A stretch of DNA of 64,000 bases from Prinia subflava. Lineage: Eukaryota; Chordata; Aves; Passeriformes; Cisticolidae. Each line of letters begins with the position of its first letter. The first letter of the stretch is position 1. The stretch is taken from contig NC_086248.1 in the NCBI RefSeq assembly GCF_021018805.1, positions 58,657,485 to 58,721,484 on the forward strand, in the 5' to 3' direction. The notes below the pieces were generated by a model. The model had not been told where the DNA came from and did no database searches. It saw only the letters and a list, made by a program, of their open reading frames with translations. Positions 63,124 to 64,000 of this stretch are shown piece after piece. A program made the translations under genes and the position numbers.

Positions 63124-63828
63124 GAAAACATGCATGAAATATTACATGCTGAAAAAAGGTTTTAAAAATCCTATTTTCATTTAACTTTCCAAGAGAGTTC
63201 TTACTAGCTCTGAATTCCTCCAGAGAAAAATGCTTATTAGCCATGGAGAAAAATTAATATTACTGCAATTAATTTCAAAGAAAGCACTTTTCCAAGCCTC
63301 TAACAAACTTTCATAATTGTCCAGGGAAACCTAGAGAACTTTCTGATCATGCTTTTTCATCTGCTTAATAAAAAATCCAATGTATTTCTTGTACTTTAGT
63401 CAAATTTCCAGAAGTTTAAAAAAATAAAAAATGTCTTATATTTACTTCTTGGATTTAAACCAAGAACACTAGATAGGAACACAAGTTTCAATCTTTTTGT
63501 ATTATGCCTAGGTGACTTTAGGATAAGGCTACATCTGTTGCCTGAATATGAAGAAATATCTGCTCAGCTTACAGAGTTGCAATTCAAATTCCTAGAAAGA
63601 TAACTGTAAATATTCAGAGGCAGCAAACCTTTGTAAGATGTTTTTGAAACTTACTTGGGCTTTTTGTTTAAGAACAGTTGTTGGCTGTGCTTCAGGATCC
63701 AGGATAGAAATTATTTCATTTACTTTTTCAAGAGATTCATAAAAATGTGTGATTTGTTTCTCCAGTTCTTCCAGTGGAGACAGCAGACGTTGGCACTCAT
63801 ACACCAGGGCACTGGAATACTCCTTAAC
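477..63828 (-). CDS. SYNE1: Nesprin-1 (SYNE1), central spectrin-repeat rod, 49 internal exons, partial gene
   Basis: Nesprin-1 is the giant outer-nuclear-membrane protein that couples SUN proteins in the envelope to actin and other cytoskeleton; this part is only the elongated rod. Forty-nine exons join in frame into about 3,064 residues of amphipathic helix with recurring Trp and Leu heptads, typical of spectrin repeats. Landmarks known from vertebrate nesprin-1 appear in the expected order, for example RLMKKFEESRAELEKV, DLCRFSRDLS, LDSYCHPT and LLKSAREKGER. The N-terminal CH domains and C-terminal KASH domain are outside the window, so the promoter of the full-length form and the stop codon are not seen. 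Introns under about 1.4 kb not listed separately show only unique AT-rich sequence or short simple repeats. SYNE2, dystonin, MACF1 and dystrophin share the fold, but the ordered match is to SYNE1. Identification is from memory of the family, not from a search. Confidence 0.95.
1286..1410. repeat. AT-rich imperfect tandem repeats
   Basis: Overlapping reiterations of short words such as ttatttaggactat and actaactataaact inside the intron between exons 48 and 49. The units are degenerate, so this is low-complexity DNA, not a clean satellite. Confidence 0.6.
1587..1757 (-). CDS. SYNE1: SYNE1 exon 48 of 49
   Basis: 171 bases, phase 0/0, residues 2899-2955. It contains EQVKFLEEEIRCMEESEL and YGATNKNFKNVITKFD. 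The acceptor is TTGTTTGAAG, with few pyrimidines next to the AG, and the donor TAGAG/GTACAG. Confidence 0.94.
2426..2581 (-). CDS. SYNE1: SYNE1 exon 47 of 49
   Basis: 156 bases, phase 0/0, residues 2847-2898. It contains KWHEDITIYKDDVEEVG and GSQATQLTSRYQTLL. The acceptor is CTCATAG and the donor CTTG/GTAAGT. Confidence 0.94.
3337..3654 (-). CDS. SYNE1: SYNE1 exon 46 of 49
   Basis: 318 bases, phase 0/0, residues 2741-2846, one complete repeat in one exon. It contains ELQVHCAEGQALLNAAV, EDRALESLRQDWQVYQHRL and a basic stretch RTGRRSGRATKEMQLQQMK. The donor is TGAAG/GTAAAG. Confidence 0.96.
4579..4618. repeat. Two-copy 20-base tandem duplication
   Basis: The word attctgttactataccat occurs twice head to tail with a 20-base period, about 45 bases from the exon 45 donor. 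Confidence 0.85.
4663..4827 (-). CDS. SYNE1: SYNE1 exon 45 of 49
   Basis: 165 bases, phase 0/0, residues 2686-2740. It encodes EAVTKAEGLLTL, HQEYQRNLKAFEVWLENEQ and EATLRDLQ. The acceptor is CACATGCAG and the donor TTACAG/GTACAG. Confidence 0.95.
5346..5489 (-). CDS. SYNE1: SYNE1 exon 44 of 49
   Basis: 144 bases, phase 0/0, residues 2638-2685. It contains LLDEEVLSHNSLLETIEVKG and QLELQDLQERYKFLKER. The donor CAAAG/GTATAG is moderate. The intron before it is only 122 bases. Confidence 0.93.
5612..5765 (-). CDS. SYNE1: SYNE1 exon 43 of 49
   Basis: 154 bases, phase 2 to 0, residues 2586-2637. It contains QLEGALSKWTSYQEDV and MSASERQYAELREKTAAL. The acceptor is AATTACAG and the donor CAAAG/GTGTGT. 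With exon 42 it makes 109 residues, one repeat. Confidence 0.94.
6595..6767 (-). CDS. SYNE1: SYNE1 exon 42 of 49
   Basis: 173 bases, phase 0 to 2, residues 2529-2585 plus two bases of codon 2586. It encodes LLAVKQEKEVQMKIV and ARGESVLQNTSLEGVP, then DSWASLLSACIQCK. The acceptor is TTCTTAG and the donor AGAG/GTAAAA. It fills the expected gap between exons 41 and 43. Confidence 0.93.
7890..8054 (-). CDS. SYNE1: SYNE1 exon 41 of 49
   Basis: 165 bases, phase 0/0, residues 2474-2528. It contains EKVSRMDRIVAEHQQF and HMLDSYCHPTADKSVLDSR, a strong gene identifier. Donor TAGAG/GTATGG. Confidence 0.97.
8055..9704 (-). other. SYNE1: SYNE1 intron 40/41, 1.65 kb
   Basis: Unique AT-rich sequence with a short (taa)n run near 9501. 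No coding or mobile element is evident. Confidence 0.7.
9705..9860 (-). CDS. SYNE1: SYNE1 exon 40 of 49
   Basis: 156 bases, phase 0/0, residues 2422-2473. It contains HQLNRLKEKAQQLW and RVSQLSSQYLTLSNLTK, nearly unchanged in nesprin-1. The acceptor is CTTTACAG and the donor CAAAG/GTAATG. Confidence 0.96.
10188..10331 (-). CDS. SYNE1: SYNE1 exon 39 of 49
   Basis: 144 bases, phase 0/0, residues 2374-2421. It encodes NLKIQMKDFEATAEPLQEWL and ends DLPSKRREQQKLQ, as in mammals. The acceptor is TTCCTAG and the donor CTGCAG/GTGACT. Confidence 0.94.
10332..11831 (-). other. SYNE1: SYNE1 intron 38/39, 1.5 kb
   Basis: AT-rich unique sequence. I see no repeat family, exon or RNA gene. Confidence 0.7.
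11832..12014 (-). CDS. SYNE1: SYNE1 exon 38 of 49
   Basis: 183 bases, phase 0/0, residues 2313-2373. It begins EFLAESENGQQKLN and includes SAAAKEDWKNFITTLHQKK. Acceptor TTTTTAG; donor GGAG/GTATTG, which is weak beyond +3. Confidence 0.92.
12015..14136 (-). other. SYNE1: SYNE1 intron 37/38, 2.1 kb
   Basis: Mostly unique AT-rich sequence with one A-rich low-complexity tract at 13161-13229. No exon or mobile element is recognised. Confidence 0.7.
13161..13229. repeat. A-rich (AACA)n low-complexity tract
   Basis: Runs of A broken by single C residues, with aaac and aacc units. On the transcript strand it is a T/G tract. Confidence 0.85.
14137..14314 (-). CDS. SYNE1: SYNE1 exon 37 of 49
   Basis: 178 bases, phase 2 to 0, residues 2253-2312. 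It contains SKEQILQQRFRTAF and FRDFQQWLVNARVTTAKCF. The acceptor ATAAACCCAG lies 34 bases from a (CCCT)n run on the transcript strand. Donor ATAGAG/GTAACT. Confidence 0.94.
14349..14378. repeat. (GGGA)n microsatellite beside a 3' splice site
   Basis: Seven GGG runs separated by single A bases on the plus strand. It begins 35 bases beyond the acceptor edge of exon 37, so the pre-mRNA carries (CCCU)n there. The plus strand fits a G-quadruplex pattern. Confidence 0.95.
15278..15414 (-). CDS. SYNE1: SYNE1 exon 36 of 49
   Basis: 137 bases, phase 0 to 2, residues 2208-2252 plus two bases of codon 2253. It contains DLCRFSRDLSTHSSKVSGL, one of the most diagnostic nesprin-1 strings. The donor is AACAG/GTATGC. 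The 3.3 kb intron before it begins at the CpG-island exon. Confidence 0.96.
16344..16394. repeat. (CATA)n microsatellite
   Basis: Repeated cata units with an internal atatat run, intronic. Confidence 0.9.
17505..17536. repeat. AT-only simple repeat
   Basis: Alternating tat and att words with almost no G or C, intronic. Confidence 0.75.
18684..19040 (-). CDS. SYNE1: SYNE1 exon 35 of 49, GC-rich exon inside a CpG island
   Basis: 357 bases, phase 0/0, residues 2089-2207. Conserved cores MQALRADWRQWEES and LLSQMALSEREF fix it as a SYNE1 rod exon. Elsewhere it has drifted to GC-encoded residues: 23 Ala, 15 Arg and 12 Gly among 119, with only 2 Lys. The acceptor is CGCCCCGCAG and the donor GAGAAA/GTAAGG. 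The frame stays open upstream of the acceptor, so an alternative first exon could read straight in from the ATG at 19080-19082. The coding sequence has no stop or frameshift, so it is not a decayed copy. Confidence 0.94.
19080..19320 (-). promoter_or_regulatory. Candidate internal SYNE1 promoter and alternative first exon
   Basis: On the minus strand a CCAAT pentamer lies at 19471-19475 and a TATAAA-like box at 19308-19313. The first ATG after that box is at 19080-19082; I find no other between them. It has G at -3 and is in frame with exon 35, adding 14 residues (MWRPPGYHGDVAPQ). A caution is the ATG at 19058-19060: it has a better start context (ACCATGG) but is in another frame. The promoter is inferred; known SYNE1 biology includes shorter products from internal starts. 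Confidence 0.35.
19111..19162. repeat. GC-rich decamer minisatellite
   Basis: Tandem copies of a roughly 10-base unit, TCCCGGCCCT, some interrupted by a shorter CCCGG unit. It lies in the CpG island about 70 bases upstream of exon 35 in transcript sense. Confidence 0.85.
20429..20593 (-). CDS. SYNE1: SYNE1 exon 34 of 49
   Basis: 165 bases, phase 0/0, residues 2034-2088. It encodes DAVHEFTDWLHSAKEEL, a textbook helix A, and ends KKLAKIN before GTAAGT. Its basic residues are 7 Lys and 2 Arg, the usual balance here and a contrast with the next exon. A short (GAAA)n run at 20610-20640 lies just upstream of its acceptor in transcript sense. Confidence 0.95.
20594..22353 (-). other. SYNE1: SYNE1 intron 33/34, 1.8 kb
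   Basis: Contains a (GAAA)n run at 20610-20640 near the exon 34 acceptor. Otherwise it is unique sequence without recognised genes. Confidence 0.7.
20610..20640. repeat. A-rich (GAAA)n run
   Basis: A homopolymer-like A run followed by gaaa units. In the transcript it is pyrimidine-rich and lies just upstream of the exon 34 acceptor. Confidence 0.85.
22354..22663 (-). CDS. SYNE1: SYNE1 exon 33 of 49
   Basis: 310 bases, phase 2 to 0, residues 1930-2033, about one whole repeat. It encodes AISQWNDYLERKNQLEQWLE, GLKEKFAQLDHFQAI and AQEELKTQFNDIATVAK. The donor is GCCAAG/GTAAGA. Confidence 0.95.
24070..24242 (-). CDS. SYNE1: SYNE1 exon 32 of 49
   Basis: 173 bases, phase 0 to 2, residues 1873-1929 plus two bases of codon 1930. 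The stretch EVKLNMAIGKGEQAL is almost unchanged from mammals, followed by TLKDVWNDIIGTS. Acceptor CCTTACAG, donor CAGAG/GTAAGA. Confidence 0.95.
24560..24760 (-). mobile_element. Ancient CR1/L3-like LINE fragment
   Basis: The order of words tttgtctaacctcttcctga, acctcctgtgatagacac, gccaattattcc and attagaaagctttctagg resembles the antisense 3' part of old amniote CR1/L3 elements. Strongly diverged and partial; no coding capacity remains. The ends are approximate. Confidence 0.5.
24944..25235 (-). CDS. SYNE1: SYNE1 exon 31 of 49
   Basis: 292 bases, phase 2 to 0, residues 1775-1872. It contains MAQTLNEEGHDAGREVRL, the Trp pair in EEALQSMWSWVKEVKDKL, and ILGSKDTLERRLTQIQ. The donor is TTCAG/GTAAGG. 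Confidence 0.95.
26424..26579 (-). CDS. SYNE1: SYNE1 exon 30 of 49
   Basis: 156 bases, phase 2 at both ends, residues 1723-1774 plus two bases of codon 1775. It contains LALWMHDMEERISTEALGE and KVEKFLEELLNS. The donor is TCAAG/GTATAT. Length is a multiple of three, so it is skippable in frame. Confidence 0.94.
27585..27790 (-). CDS. SYNE1: SYNE1 exon 29 of 49
   Basis: 206 bases, phase 0 to 2, residues 1655-1722 plus two bases of codon 1723. It contains GVLDSISEGQNKLD, SHIQEQIAKSNQNFQEFL and LEDCASHLG. The acceptor is TTGCACAG and the donor GGAAG/GTGAGT. Confidence 0.94.
28476..28588 (-). CDS. SYNE1: SYNE1 exon 28 of 49
   Basis: 113 bases, phase 1 to 0, residues 1617-1654. It encodes MQEFQEWFSGVKAAVKESS and KAIEAKLHDLQ. 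The acceptor TTAAATAAG is poor in pyrimidines, so inclusion may depend on other signals. Donor CTGCAG/GTATAG. Confidence 0.91.
29178..29217. promoter_or_regulatory. Perfect CRE palindrome with nearby AP-1 word
   Basis: TGACGTCA at 29178-29185 and TGACTCA at 29211-29217, inside the intron just after exon 27 in transcript sense. Such words bind CREB/ATF and AP-1 in known enhancers. An 8-base word is expected about once by chance in a window this size, so function is unproven. Confidence 0.25.
29266..29473 (-). CDS. SYNE1: SYNE1 exon 27 of 49
   Basis: 208 bases, phase 0 to 1, residues 1548-1616 plus one base of codon 1617. It contains TLNSLCRKYHSVELEALG and ARMQDSLEKHFL. The donor CTCT/GTGAGT creates the only phase-1 intron among the 48. 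Reading through the donor meets a stop within about ten codons. Confidence 0.92.
30392..30595 (-). CDS. SYNE1: SYNE1 exon 26 of 49
   Basis: 204 bases, phase 0/0, residues 1480-1547. It starts FIESD and contains LRQKLEHAKEISETAKETL and MTDWLTQVEETLLSCA. A second AG six bases further in would break the frame from exon 25, so the upstream AG (TTTTAG/TTTATAG) is chosen. The donor is TAAAG/GTCAGC. Confidence 0.92.
31160..31350 (-). mobile_element. CR1 LINE fragment (antisense)
   Basis: Runs from ttcacagaatcctttgggtt through gataacctccctgggcagcc, the familiar antisense 3' portion of avian CR1. It is 5'-truncated and degraded, in the intron before exon 26's neighbour (30596-31994). It supports a bird genome. 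Confidence 0.85.
31995..32096 (-). CDS. SYNE1: SYNE1 exon 25 of 49
   Basis: 102 bases, phase 0/0, residues 1446-1479. A short exon encoding SEVKNKELKLEQL and LKELTHSQEPPADLQ, both recognisable in nesprin-1. The acceptor is TTTTACAG and the donor CTCCAG/GTAAAA. It could be skipped without loss of frame. Confidence 0.92.
32097..33826 (-). other. SYNE1: SYNE1 intron 24/25, 1.7 kb
   Basis: AT-rich sequence with short A and T runs; no exon or mobile element recognised. It follows the weak exon 24 donor. Confidence 0.7.
33827..34009 (-). CDS. SYNE1: SYNE1 exon 24 of 49, weak 5' splice site
   Basis: 183 bases, phase 0/0, residues 1385-1445. It encodes VSERIDDNIDRLSVS and SLWDDILKTGDELDGWC. The donor TTCCAG/GTTCTG has GT but lacks the usual bases at +3 to +5. 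It is still preferred because ending here joins DFQ to SEVKNKE of exon 25, matching the mammalian junction. Confidence 0.88.
34275..34370 (+). mobile_element. CR1 LINE 3' end fragment
   Basis: Ends in the typical CR1 tail words aggtcccctccaacccaaac and gtgattctgta. It is a short 3' remnant in plus orientation, in the intron between exons 23 and 24. Confidence 0.88.
34759..34917 (-). CDS. SYNE1: SYNE1 exon 23 of 49
   Basis: 159 bases, phase 0/0, residues 1332-1384. It runs HEAAKNDLSDKQKDLD through ALKTDMNSMVDKWLD. Acceptor GTCCACAG, donor TAGAT/GTAAGA. The match to nesprin-1 is clear across its length. Confidence 0.93.
35331..35481 (-). CDS. SYNE1: SYNE1 exon 22 of 49
   Basis: 151 bases, phase 2 to 0, residues 1281-1331. 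It contains VLIDLMKEYQSLKSTVMKV and ends WKDHEDVRRTLAK. The acceptor is ATTACAG and the donor CCAAG/GTAACG. Exons 20-22 together make 320 residues, close to three repeats. Confidence 0.93.
36930..37109 (-). CDS. SYNE1: SYNE1 exon 21 of 49
   Basis: 180 bases, phase 2 at both ends, residues 1221-1280 plus two bases of codon 1281. It contains RIFNQLDEELNSHQHELQ and WLMDKAKQIAQKDITLAPV. Donor GAAAA/GTAAGT. Its length is a multiple of three, so skipping would keep the frame. Confidence 0.95.
37710..38338 (-). CDS. SYNE1: SYNE1 exon 20 of 49, long 629-base exon
   Basis: 629 bases, phase 0 to 2, residues 1012-1220 plus two bases of codon 1221. It is by far the largest exon here and covers about two repeats on its own. 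Landmarks are MEVESKKQELQSLKEH, KAQYHLKHSISGQRTSCRA, LLGTKQSEAEAL and LLKSIEDTEEKADKE. The donor is AGCAAAG/GTAAAA. Intron loss in an ancestor is the simplest reading of its size. Confidence 0.96.
38628..38781 (-). CDS. SYNE1: SYNE1 exon 19 of 49
   Basis: 154 bases, phase 2 to 0, residues 960-1011. It encodes RINFLQSLVAEHGQF and DELLLRFSDWIKQFLAEL. The acceptor is ATTCTATAG and the donor ATAAG/GTAAAC. Confidence 0.94.
40040..40206 (-). CDS. SYNE1: SYNE1 exon 18 of 49
   Basis: 167 bases, phase 0 to 2, residues 905-959 plus two bases of codon 960. It includes LLQLNESLFPTASQQ and FEDLDERWKALPQTVDK, with the Trp typical of helix C. The donor AAAAG/GTTTGT is weak at +3 and +4 but fixed by the frame into exon 19. 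Confidence 0.92.
40553..40716. repeat. A/C-only low-complexity tract
   Basis: About 160 bases with almost no G or T on the plus strand, including C runs at 40588-40594, 40602-40605, 40609-40612, 40704-40708 and 40711-40714. The pre-mRNA strand is therefore G/U-rich with G runs, about 350 bases before exon 18. Confidence 0.9.
41287..41410 (-). CDS. SYNE1: SYNE1 exon 17 of 49
   Basis: 124 bases, phase 2 to 0, residues 863-904. It encodes KELSAFLAWLEGCEATG (Trp helix A) and SADRIKLEGELQALQ. The donor is CTGCAG/GTATGT. With exon 16 it totals 104 residues. Confidence 0.93.
41516..41703 (-). CDS. SYNE1: SYNE1 exon 16 of 49
   Basis: 188 bases, phase 0 to 2, residues 801-862 plus two bases of codon 863. 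It contains EVTALQQKYEKVLESAKEK and LLENLLAQWQ. The donor is CAGAA/GTGAGT. The next intron is only 105 bases, the shortest in the window. Confidence 0.94.
41704..43390 (-). other. SYNE1: SYNE1 intron 15/16, 1.7 kb
   Basis: Holds a 30-base tandem duplication and, next to exon 15, a GC- and CpG-richer patch (about 43270-43390). The rest is unique sequence. Confidence 0.7.
42631..42690. repeat. Two-copy 30-base tandem duplication
   Basis: Two near-identical adjacent 30-base units, each containing cttgaaaacatcctttgtaag. Differences are few, so it looks recent. Confidence 0.93.
43391..43489 (-). CDS. SYNE1: SYNE1 exon 15 of 49, short and GC-richer
   Basis: 99 bases, phase 0/0, residues 768-800, the smallest coding exon found. 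It starts VQQSVSELEAKLAEPL and then becomes Ala-rich (SCSSAAATYAAL). The donor CACG/GTGAGC is strong. Exon and downstream intron to about 43270 form a small GC- and CpG-rich patch unlike the surrounding DNA. Confidence 0.92.
44025..44252 (-). CDS. SYNE1: SYNE1 exon 14 of 49
   Basis: 228 bases, phase 0/0, residues 692-767. It includes GISNLEEEAKSFSQFVTSGE and IKAKLTQVKRYWEELRDH, then AQQKYEESLKQ. The donor is AACAG/GTAGAC. Confidence 0.94.
44253..47506 (-). other. SYNE1: SYNE1 intron 13/14, 3.25 kb
   Basis: Second-longest intron. AT-rich unique sequence with short homopolymers; no exon, mobile element or RNA gene recognised. Exons 13 and 14 join directly in frame. Confidence 0.7.
47507..47657 (-). 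CDS. SYNE1: SYNE1 exon 13 of 49
   Basis: 151 bases, phase 2 to 0, residues 641-691. It encodes MVKNKWDHFGNSFEALSIW and SSPLDIQITQIK, highly conserved in nesprin-1. The acceptor is AATTTTAG and the donor TCAAG/GTGATT. Large introns flank it (2.8 kb and 3.3 kb). Confidence 0.95.
47658..50431 (-). other. SYNE1: SYNE1 intron 12/13, 2.8 kb
   Basis: AT-rich with a T run near 48328. No exon or mobile element recognised. Confidence 0.7.
50432..50592 (-). CDS. SYNE1: SYNE1 exon 12 of 49
   Basis: 161 bases, phase 0 to 2, residues 588-640 plus two bases of codon 641. It contains MAVQAENLVKNSSEIQLG and HQAKSIQEQVKKVEVTLEE. The donor GAAGA/GTATGT gives a split Asp codon that exon 13 completes. Confidence 0.93.
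51440..51486. repeat. T/G-rich simple repeat
   Basis: Repeated gtttt words in the intron between exons 11 and 12. Confidence 0.8.
51656..51796 (-). CDS. SYNE1: SYNE1 exon 11 of 49
   Basis: 141 bases, phase 0/0, residues 541-587. It encodes INKWEQFERDKETVVKYL, a Trp-bearing helix A, and LNFSSLESLSSELDQTK. The donor is CAAAG/GTACTG. Confidence 0.94.
52900..53076 (-). CDS. SYNE1: SYNE1 exon 10 of 49
   Basis: 177 bases, phase 0/0, residues 482-540. It is basic at the start (QRTRRLRAKRQDVQ) and contains GGLPSTVREDLQKLEGTLE. The acceptor is CTTTTAG and the donor CTGCAG/GTGGGT. Confidence 0.93.
53077..54511 (-). other. SYNE1: SYNE1 intron 9/10, 1.4 kb
   Basis: Unique intronic sequence; several short open frames on both strands lack family resemblance and splice logic. 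Confidence 0.65.
54512..54679 (-). CDS. SYNE1: SYNE1 exon 9 of 49
   Basis: 168 bases, phase 0/0, residues 426-481. It contains GDCVQYKEEVKSAIEELI and ends with ILDTESLLQAQQLLLHYQ, which are strong nesprin-1 landmarks. The donor is ATCAG/GTAGGG. Confidence 0.94.
54680..56358 (-). other. SYNE1: SYNE1 intron 8/9, 1.7 kb
   Basis: AT-rich, with an A run followed by (AG)n. No other element recognised. Confidence 0.7.
55431..55466. repeat. A21 followed by (GA)n
   Basis: Twenty-one A bases then gagaga units. The shape suggests slippage or an old retroelement tail, but no element body is recognised before it. Confidence 0.9.
56359..56523 (-). CDS. SYNE1: SYNE1 exon 8 of 49
   Basis: 165 bases, phase 0/0, residues 371-425. 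It encodes ETHSWLKSRLAVLTSRCPD and ELFKLSSDFKRLLDLLAE, closely following mammalian nesprin-1. The donor is TGAG/GTACAG. Confidence 0.94.
57732..57840 (-). CDS. SYNE1: SYNE1 exon 7 of 49
   Basis: 109 bases, phase 2 to 0, residues 334-370. It completes the Arg codon begun in exon 6 and encodes FSELASWISSTERELKKI, a Trp-bearing helix A. The acceptor is TTGTTTCAG and the donor GGGG/GTGAGC. Exons 6 and 7 together give 106 residues, about one repeat. Confidence 0.92.
58098..58306 (-). CDS. SYNE1: SYNE1 exon 6 of 49
   Basis: 209 bases, starts in phase 0 and ends in phase 2, residues 265-333 plus two bases of codon 334. It includes SYHLCEKRLQRIEELC and IDSTYVKLTEHSDTWKGY. The donor GCAG/GTGTCA departs from consensus at +3 to +5; a shift of two bases would break the frame into exon 7, so this site is preferred. 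Only 236 bases separate it from exon 5. Confidence 0.9.
58543..58701 (-). CDS. SYNE1: SYNE1 exon 5 of 49
   Basis: 159 bases, phase 0/0, residues 212-264. It opens with DLQTEAPYHLIHLKIEV, a conserved start of a repeat, and continues through VEECKAELARQNKVL. The donor is ACACG/GTATGA. Confidence 0.93.
59441..59507. repeat. (TC)n plus 56-base T homopolymer
   Basis: A short ctctct run leads into 56 consecutive T bases (59452-59507). On the transcript strand this is a poly-A tract starting 68 bases after the exon 4 donor. Confidence 0.95.
59576..59710 (-). CDS. SYNE1: SYNE1 exon 4 of 49
   Basis: 135 bases, phase 0/0, residues 167-211. It contains DELTDILPEQEQHSLQEA and ends HRQWK, the Trp near the end of a repeat. 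The donor is GGAAG/GTTAGT. A 56-base homopolymer begins only 68 bases inside the following intron (59507 down to 59452). Confidence 0.94.
60272..60436 (-). CDS. SYNE1: SYNE1 exon 3 of 49
   Basis: 165 bases, phase 0/0, residues 112-166. It carries a Trp-containing helix (KAGEWRKNIEANS) and the nearly invariant nesprin-1 segment RLMKKFEESRAELEKV, then EKGNPEELLRKHS. The donor is AGC/GTGAGT. This exon is one of the clearest identifiers of the gene. Confidence 0.95.
60437..62428 (-). other. SYNE1: SYNE1 intron 2/3, 2.0 kb
   Basis: Contains a degraded CR1 fragment near 61725-61860. The remainder is unique sequence without a recognised gene. Confidence 0.7.
61725..61860 (-). mobile_element. Degraded CR1 LINE fragment (antisense)
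   Basis: gtcacagaatcactgac, aaagatcattgagttcatct and aatcacaccacatgtaatgg follow the antisense CR1 3' region. More diverged than the copy at 31160. Confidence 0.65.
62429..62587 (-). CDS. SYNE1: SYNE1 exon 2 of 49
   Basis: 159 bases, phase 0/0, residues 59-111. It contains VAYQENCKKDVSLIER and ends in a glutamine codon before GTAAAA. The acceptor has a good pyrimidine tract (TTTTTTCTTTCAG). It is less conserved with the mammalian protein than the next exon, but position and frame fit. Confidence 0.9.
63072..63115. repeat. 44-base A homopolymer
   Basis: Forty-four A bases in the intron between exons 1 and 2; poly-U in the pre-mRNA. No retrocopy body or convincing target-site duplication is seen beside it. 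Confidence 0.95.
63655..63828 (-). CDS. SYNE1: SYNE1 exon 1 of 49 in window
   Basis: 174 bases, phase 0 at both ends, residues 1-58 of the window's partial protein. It encodes a spectrin-repeat helix with the segment EYSSALVYECQRLL followed by ELEKQITHFYESLEKV. The acceptor reads AAAAG before GTTAAG and the donor is a strong CCCAA/GTAAGT. It is the first exon in transcript order here; the preceding exon lies beyond the right edge. Confidence 0.92.
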
Positions 63829-64000
63829 CTTTTGGTCAAGAAAAACAATTATTGAAACAGTTGTAAAATTCAACCAATAGCAATTTTTCTGCATGTAGGT
63901 TTATATAGTTGTTACCTACTCTTTTTTAAGATAGAGTAGTATTACTTCTTAATAGAAAGATTATTAAATTTAAGATGGTAGTCTTAGTATTTAAAAGAAG

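Noticed and set aside
477..63828. SYNE2, dystonin, MACF1, dystrophin or spectrin as the gene
   Set aside because: All have spectrin repeats, but the ordered landmark strings across 49 exons match nesprin-1 and no other family member I know.
1..64000. CRISPR array, prokaryotic operon, endogenous virus or tRNA genes
   Set aside because: No regularly spaced repeats, no ribosome-binding architecture, no viral protein resemblance and no cloverleaf was seen; the window is one spliced animal gene.

Overview
The window is vertebrate nuclear DNA from a bird. It carries the central part of one very large multi-exon gene on the minus strand. Spliced and translated, the exons give a continuous chain of spectrin repeats that I recognise as nesprin-1 (SYNE1). 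The bird assignment rests on degraded CR1 LINE fragments (about 31160-31350, 34275-34370, 61725-61860) and on compact introns (0.1-3.3 kb). The species cannot be named from the sequence.

Layout: transcription runs from high to low coordinates. I place 49 internal coding exons, from 63655-63828 (first in the transcript here) down to 477-803 (last). They add up to 9,192 coding bases, about 3,064 residues with no stop or frameshift, or roughly 28-29 spectrin repeats. Every proposed exon lies between AG and GT and keeps the frame with its neighbours. Of the 48 introns between them, 36 are phase 0, 11 are phase 2 and one is phase 1. The N-terminal calponin-homology (actin-binding) domains and the C-terminal KASH membrane anchor lie outside the window. 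What is seen is only the rod that spans the distance between nuclear envelope and cytoskeleton.

The introns hold simple repeats, a few old CR1 pieces, two very long homopolymers (56 T at 59452-59507; 44 A at 63072-63115), a strand-asymmetric A/C tract (40553-40716), a (GGGA)n tract beside a 3' splice site (14349-14378) and two small tandem duplications. I find no second protein gene, tRNA, rRNA, CRISPR array or complete transposon.

The most unusual stretch is an isolated CpG-rich island at about 18640-19270 in an otherwise AT-rich gene. It contains one whole coding exon (18684-19040) whose composition has shifted strongly to Ala/Arg/Gly. Just upstream in the sense direction are a CCAAT box, a TATA-like box, and a first ATG that reads in frame into that exon. 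This could be an internal promoter making a shorter nesprin-1, a recombination-linked GC-conversion hotspot, or both. I see no evidence of an undescribed multi-gene system; the rest is an ordinary, well-conserved giant gene.
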